Below the pieces are notes generated by a model. That model did not search any database. It had not been told where the DNA came from and saw only the letters and a program-made list of their open reading frames with translations. From Hypericum androsaemum (lineage: Eukaryota; Streptophyta; Magnoliopsida; Malpighiales; Hypericaceae), in the NCBI GenBank assembly GCA_963995505.1, contig OZ023193.1:4610521-4674520 (forward strand): DNA of 64,000 nucleotides, in the 5' to 3' direction. A program made the position numbers and the translations under genes. This document shows, piece after piece, positions 57,749 through 64,000 of this stretch (its first letter is position 1; each line of letters begins with the position of its first letter).

Positions 57749-60700
57749 ATGACACGAGGTAGGATAAGGGCGAGGCTCAGGCGTGCCCATCTTCACCCTT
57801 TCTCGTGCATAAGGCCACATGCCGATGAGGACCAGGAGCCACATTCCTTGCAAGGTCCTGGGTTCTCGAGAATTGTTTACTGCAATGAACCTCTAGTGCA
57901 CAAGAAGCCTTTGAAATATTGTTCGAATTACATTTCCACCACCAAGTACAATGCGCTCACGTTTGTGCCAAAAGCGCTGTTTGAGCAGTTCCGTAGAGTT
58001 GCCAATATCTACTTCCTTTTGGCTGCCATTCTTTCTCTGACACCCGTGGCTCCATTCTCTGCTGTGAGCATGATTTTCCCTTTAGCCTTTGTCGTTGGTG
58101 TTAGTATGGCGAAGGAAGCGTTAGAAGATTGGCGGAGGTTCATACAGGATATGAAGGTCAATAACCGTAAAGTTCTTGTTCATAGAGGAGATGGTGTTTT
58201 TGAATACAAGCCATGGCAGAGTGTTCGGGTTGGTGACGTGGTAAAAGTGGAGAAGGATCAGTTTTTCCCAGCTGATTTGCTTGTGTTGTCATCAAGCTAT
58301 GAAGACGGGATCTGTTACGTGGAGACGATGAACTTAGATGGGGAGACAAACCTAAAGATAAAGAGATCCTTGGAGGTGACCTTGCCTTTGGACAGCGATG
58401 AGTCATTCTGGAATTTCACTGGAACCCTTAAATGTGAAGACCCAAATCCCAGTCTTTACACCTTTGTCGGTAATCTTGAGTATGATCGTCAAGTTTTTCC
58501 GCTTGACCCTAGTCAAATTCTGCTTCGAGATTCAAAACTTAGGAATACAGCCTTCGTCTATGGGGTTGTCATATTCAGTGGCTTTGACAGCAAAGTGATG
58601 CAGAACTCAACCAAGTCCCCCTCGAAAAGGAGCAAAATTGAGAAAAAGATGGACAAGATCATATATCTCTTGTTCGGGGTACTGTTGCTGATTTCATTTA
58701 TTAGTTCAATTGGTTTTGCTGTGGAGATAAAGTATGACATGGCAAAGTGGTGGTATATGGCTCCCTGGAAGCCAGAAACATTGTATGATCCCAGTAAACC
58801 TCTTAGCTCGGGGCTAGCACATCTTATCACTGCTCTCATTCTCTATGGGTATCTCATACCCATCTCTCTCTATGTCTCGATTGAAGTCGTCAAGGTCTGC
58901 CAAGCAGGTTTCATTGACCAAGACATATTAATGTATGACGAAGAAACTGGAAATACTGCTCAGGCTCGGACGTCAAACTTAAATGAGGAACTGGGTCAAG
59001 TTGACACGATCCTGTCTGATAAAACTGGCACATTGACCTGCAATCAGATGGACTTCTTGAAGTGTTCTATTGCTGGTACTTCCTATGGTACACGTTCGAG
59101 CGAGGTTGAAATTGCTGCAGCTAAGCAGATGGCGATGGATGTCGAAGAGCAAGTAACACCAACTGGCTCCACTACCAAAAGGGGTGGACAGGGTTCTTGG
59201 AACAATGCAACTGAAGCTGCAGAGGAGATCGAACTGGAGACTGTCGTCACTTCCAGAGGTGATAGAGATCCCAAGCCAGCAATAAAGGGGTTTAGCTTTG
59301 AGGATGATCGACTCATGGGTGGAAATTGGTTAAATGAGCCCAGCTCAGATGTTATTTTGATGTTCTTTCGGATATTGGCTGTATGTCAATCTGCAGTTCC
59401 TGAACTGAATGAAGCAACTGGAAATATTACTTATGAAGCAGAATCTCCAGATGAAGGTGCCTTTCTGGTTGCAGCAAGGGAGTTTGGTTTTGAGTTCACT
59501 AAAAGGACACAGTCAAGCGTGGTTATCTGTGAAAGATACCCAAACCCAGGACAAGTGGTTGAAAGGTTGGGAGATGAAATGGAAAGTTATTTTATGATTC
59601 CGGGTACTTTGTGTTCTTTCCTGTGACTTCCATACAGTTCGTAATCGTACCTTGGTGATTTTGCAGAGAGTACAAAATACTCAATTTGCTGGAATTTACT
59701 AGCAAGAGGAAGAGGATGTCTGTGATTGTGCAGGATCCGGAGGAGCAGATTTTTCTATTTTGCAAAGGTGCTGACAGGTGAGGTTTGGATTAGTGTCTGT
59801 TGCATTCACGGGCTATAGCATGTAACCGTTAATCGTCCATATAGTCACCATCATTAAGTCTGGCTAGTTATTTTTTTTTCTTCTCACGGCTTACAGAATG
59901 GTTCTTGATGAGTTTTGTAACAACGTGTACCAATCCTTGAATCATGCAGCATTATTTTTGACCGGCTGTCTAAGAATGGAAGAGCTCTTGAGGAACCTAC
60001 ATCTAGACACTTGAATGAATACGGAGATAATGGGTTGCGCACTTTAGCACTTTCTTATAAGAAGCTCGACAAGTCCGAGTACAATGCATGGAACAGTGAG
60101 TTTGTCAAAGCTAAAACTTCAATCGGTTCTGATAGAGAGGCAATGCTCGAGCAAGTATCAGATATGATGGAAAAGGATTTGATTCTTGTTGGTGCTACAG
60201 CTGTGGAGGACAAACTGCAGAAAGGGGTGAGGATAAGTGTAGTCTTAAGACCAAAGTTTCCTCTTTGTTGATTTTAAGTCATAACCACTTTTTCCTCTTT
60301 GTAGGTGCCCCAGTGCATAGATAAGCTTGCACAAGCTGGTCTGAAGTTATGGGTTCTGACAGGGGACAAGGTGGAAACTGCAATTAATATTGGGTCGGTA
60401 CCTTGCGGATTCTTGCGTAGGCTCTTATTTTTGCATGTGATCTTGGTCGAACTCTAATAGGTCTTCTTTCTGCGATACAGATTTTCCTGCAGTTTGCTTC
60501 GCCAGGGCATGAAGCAGATTCATATAACAGCAACTAACACCGAATCGGAGACGAAGCAGGTATATATTACATGGAAATAGCTAGGAACTTATGTGAAATT
60601 AATTCCTTTTCATTGTAGATTTTGTTGTCTTTTGTTCCTAAACAGTCGGTCAAAGAGAACATTTTGCTGCAAATTACCAACGCGGTTCAGATGATCAAGC

Positions 60701-62675
60701 TAGAAAAGGATCCACATGCCGCGTTTGCACTAATCATTGACGGGAAAACTCTATCATATGCTCTAGAGGAGGACATGAAGCATCAGTTCTTGGCATTAGG
60801 AGTTGCTTGTGCTTCGGTACTCTGCTGTCGTGTCTCTCCCAAACAGAAGGCACTGGTATGGACCTTACTATTGCCACATTTTTTGGGCACTTGTACAAGT
60901 TGGCTTTGGTACTTGAAATGTCGAACCAGTCAATGATTCATTTATCATTTAATTTTATCCTACCCCGAAGGATCTGTAAAGCACTCAACGCTGCAGGTAA
61001 CCAGGTTAGTGAAACAAGGTACAGGAAAAACCACATTAGCTATAGGAGATGGTGCGAATGACGTAGGAATGATTCAAGAAGCTGATATTGGCGTTGGCAT
61101 CAGTGGGGTGGAAGGTATGCAGGTTGGTAAATCTATCCGAATCTGACTGTATGAACCTTGTTAACGTTGTCCTTGCTTAATATTTCAATTCTTAGGTAGA
61201 ATCCAACGATGTCTAGGAAAATGCTTTATAAATTTGGCACACCTCTTTTATGCACCTGAACTCTTATCGATATACAAATGACTGTGCTCAAGTTGTTGGA
61301 AGACATAATTGCCCTGTATGTTCTCGCATTTTCTTCCCATGCGAGGTCATGAGTAAAACAAATACAACATAATATACCGGTCCTCGTGCATGCTGCTTAA
61401 ACGCAGTAAAAACTTACAGAACTGCAATTTCCTTGACAGGCTGTAATGGCTAGTGACTTCTCTATCTCCCAATTTCGGTTTCTGGAAAGACTTCTTGTTG
61501 TTCATGGGCACTGGTGCTACAAGAGGATTGCTCAGATGGTAATAATCAAGGCTCCCTACCTCTTACTTGATATATGTGATTGTTATGCTTGCTTTCGCCA
61601 ACTTCTACACGCACATACGCGAGAGGCACTATGCACTATTACGTCAGCTAGTTCGTACAGAATAAGTGTCTAACTGATCCTCTCTTTTTGTTTACAGATC
61701 TGCTATTTCTTCTACAAGAATATAGCATTTGGCCTCACCTTATTTTACTTTGAGGCTTTCACGGGGTTCTCTGGGCAATCAGTTTACGATGACTGGTATA
61801 TGCTCTTGTTCAACGTCGTTCTAACCTCACTGCCCGTTATTTCTCTCGGGGTGTTTGAGCAGGACGTGTCGTCTGACGTCTGCTTGCAGGTCAGTCTGAC
61901 TAGCTATGTTTATTTTCGCTCTGGTGATTGATATTTGTCACTACTTTTCTCCTTGAAGGACACTGAATGTCCTTGTTGTCTGTTTGATATCTAGTTCCCG
62001 GCATTATACCAACAAGGGCCCAAGAATCTGTTCTTCGACTGGTACAGAATAATTGGGTGGATTTGCAATGGTCTATTTTGCTCCCTTATCATTTTCTTCC
62101 TAAGCATAGCCATCTTCTATGACCAAGCATTCCGTTCGGGTGGCCAAACTGCCGACATGTCCGCCGTTGGCACGACTATGTTCTCTTGCATCATATGTGC
62201 TGTCAACTTACAGATTTCCCTTATAATGAGCCACTTCACTTGGATACAACACTTCTTCGTCTGGGGCAGCATTGTCGCATGGTTCATGTTTCTCTTGGTT
62301 TACGGGATGATCTCGCCGCTCTACTCTGGAAATGCCTACCAAATCCTGGTGGAAGCTCTCGGTCCAGCTCCTCTGTATTGGCTATCCATCATCTTGGTGT
62401 CAATCACATGCAACATGCCTTACCTTGCTCACATCTCATTCCAAAGATGCATCAACCCATTGGACCATCACATCATCCAAGAAATCAAGTACTACAAGAA
62501 GGACGTCGAGGATCAACGGATGTGGCGACGAGAGCGGTCCAAGGCGAGGCAAGAGACCAAGATTGGATTCTCAGCAAGGGTGGATGCTAAGATCAGGCAG
62601 CTCAAAGGGAGGCTGCATAAAAAGCATTCTTCTTTACCTTGGAATAGCAACATTAGTGCTCCCTCTCCATCATGA
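57749..62675 (+). CDS. P4-type phospholipid-transporting ATPase, ALA4-7 type, ten exons
   Basis: Exons: 57749-59565, 59667-59777, 59950-60226, 60305-60393, 60481-60559, 60646-60855, 60997-61122, 61440-61538, 61698-61889, 61995-62675; GT-AG throughout, 1,226 aa. The start [20 protein letters not shown] fits the ALA4-7 group. Actuator motif DGETNLK, P4 motif [13 protein letters not shown], phosphorylation site [12 protein letters not shown] (Asp at 424), nucleotide-binding FCKGADS and KLWVLTGDK, and hinge [21 protein letters not shown] are all present. Ten membrane spans are expected, six in exons 8-10. The enzyme flips phospholipids toward the cytosolic leaflet, usually with an ALIS (CDC50) beta subunit. 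One long first exon followed by nine short introns is intact. The intron phases I derived keep every motif in frame. Confidence 0.95.
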
Positions 62676-64000
62676 AACTCCTTCTTGCCTTTTACCTTTT
62701 CTTAGGCGGTCTTTTTTCCCTATACATTGTCCTACATTATTCTTTGTCCAGTTAGAATGGGGTTTGGTTCAGGTCCCATCCATTTTGAAGGAGGTATGGA
62801 GGCATATGTGTATATAGAACTACTACAATAGTGTTATGGAAAAAACTGAATATAGCTTTTTTTTTGTATACCTCTCGTCTGTCGAGAACGATCGAGCCCT
62901 ATTTCTCCTAATATATTTTTTCCATCCACAAGATTTGAACTCGACATTTTCTTTAGAAATCTATGTCTCTTACCACTTGTGATATCGGTTGCTTACTTGC
63001 ATGTCATTTTTATTCTTCTTTTATCTTCTATTTGTATTGTGCTTCGTTTTATCAAAGGAACATATAGGCCTGGCCATGATTACGGTTACGTTTACAGAAA
63101 TGACGGTTCCATGGTTCCAAAAATATGGAACCAGAATTAGAACGTTCTTACAAGGTTTAGACATGATTTACGGAACCATCATTTACAGCTGAGCTGGTGG
63201 TCCAGTTTTTTTTTAATAAAAAAATTCATGGTTTAATTCCAAAATAATCAAAATCTAATTTGGTTCCATGGTTAAGATAGTTCTCTAAAAATCAGAACCA
63301 TAACTAGAACCTTTCTATAAGGTTCCGCGACAGTTCAAGAAATCCTGATCACGGTTCAAGTTACCGGTCTCAAGACCGCTGGTTGGATAGTTCTATTTGA
63401 AGCGTGTTCAGGCCAAGGAGGAACATATAGAGAGATTCTGGCACTAATTTTCTTTTATACCAAACAAAAGAAATTGATGGAACAAAAAATGCCTTAACAA
63501 TATTCTAAAAATTGATCTTCAAAGTCAAGGCCAAGTGTTTTGAGCCTCGGACATAACTTCTTCCCATTAATCATATCCCACAAGATTGTTTGGTGGTTCC
63601 ATGACTTAAGCTTTAGTTGATTTATATGAAAGAAAAGATAATACAAAAGTAACTTGTAAGGAGATAACCCTTCTTCTTGAATTCCCTTGTTTGGAAGAGG
63701 GATAATAATTAACAATTACTTCCAATTAGAGTGGCCATCTCAGAGAGTGTGTGTGATAAATACTTAAATAGAATAACCATTACTAAACAATAAAAACACA
63801 AGAATTGCCGATATGAACAGCTTTCTTCCCAAATGCGCCAATTACTGAACAATTATTCAAAGTCGAAAATTCTATTTTTGTGGTGATTTTGTAGACGAGG
63901 AAATAATAAGAGAATTGTATAATAATTCTAACACAAATCTAATTTAATATATTCAACCAACGGAGACTTGGATATTCTCTAAAAATAGATATAGCATATC
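62676..64000. other. 3' flank of the ALA gene
   Basis: The first 200 bp or so should be 3' UTR. The remainder is AT-rich apart from the small repeat at 63068-63419. No further gene is recognisable to the window end. Confidence 0.5.
63068..63419. mobile_element. Small GGTTCC-rich MITE-like insertion
   Basis: The segment is full of inverted GGTTCC/GGAACC words (for example GGTTCCAAAAATATGGAACC). It is flanked by GGAACATATAG on both sides (63057-63067 and 63420-63430). The ends GCCTGGCC and the complement of TCCTTGGCC are a weak inverted pair. The duplication is longer than the 8 bp of hAT elements, so the class is uncertain. Confidence 0.5.

Overview
This is plant nuclear DNA, most likely from a eudicot. 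The evidence is spliced GT-AG genes for plant-specific families (IQD calmodulin-binding protein, EPFL secreted peptide, P4-ATPase of the ALA type, plant mobile domain protein) set in AT-rich DNA packed with nested LTR retrotransposons and DNA transposons. The species cannot be named from this window.

Layout. 1-3825: 3' part of a Ty3/gypsy chromovirus (Tekay/Del-like) inserted into the gag gene of an older Ty1/copia element (3826-5404, minus). 5405-8593: gene-poor DNA with two small terminal-inverted-repeat elements. 8594-10385 (minus): a five-exon IQD gene. 11395-11868 (plus): a two-exon gene for a small acidic protein of unknown function. 12386-31972: one large Mutator-like element (MULE) with ~265 bp terminal inverted repeats and a perfect 9-bp target duplication (TGATCTCTT). 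It carries a plant mobile domain (PMD) gene, a truncated mudrA transposase and two divergent, homologous genes for small OB-fold proteins. A 10.1-kb defective Athila-like retrotransposon (19094-29194), itself containing a reverse-oriented solo LTR, sits in the last intron of one OB-fold gene. 33612-34552: an EPFL peptide gene. 35396-40842: a young copia element with LTRs that read as identical, inserted into an older palindromic repeat. 41664-44594: coatomer zeta subunit, with a hAT-like insertion in intron 4. 46313-49985 (minus): a non-autonomous LTR retrotransposon with one 463-aa ORF of unknown function. 50.1-52.4 kb: minisatellites, a poly-G tract and organelle-derived DNA with plastid-type 16S rRNA fragments. 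52.5-55.3 kb: two more inverted-repeat elements. 57749-62675: a ten-exon phospholipid flippase gene of the ALA4-7 type.

The host genes (IQD, small acidic protein, EPFL, COPZ, ALA) are ordinary single genes with no operon-like logic. The most interesting object is the MULE. Without the nested retrotransposon it is about 9.5 kb and has four genes: PMD and mudrA facing each other with both 3' ends lost at one junction, and a divergently transcribed OB-fold pair resembling the OB domain of the recombination factor HROB. A palindromic AAAACGCT...AGCGTTTT motif recurs in the TIRs and in promoter-like intervals inside the element. Exon borders, frames, TSDs and LTR ends were worked out by hand; family names rest on remembered motifs, not searches.
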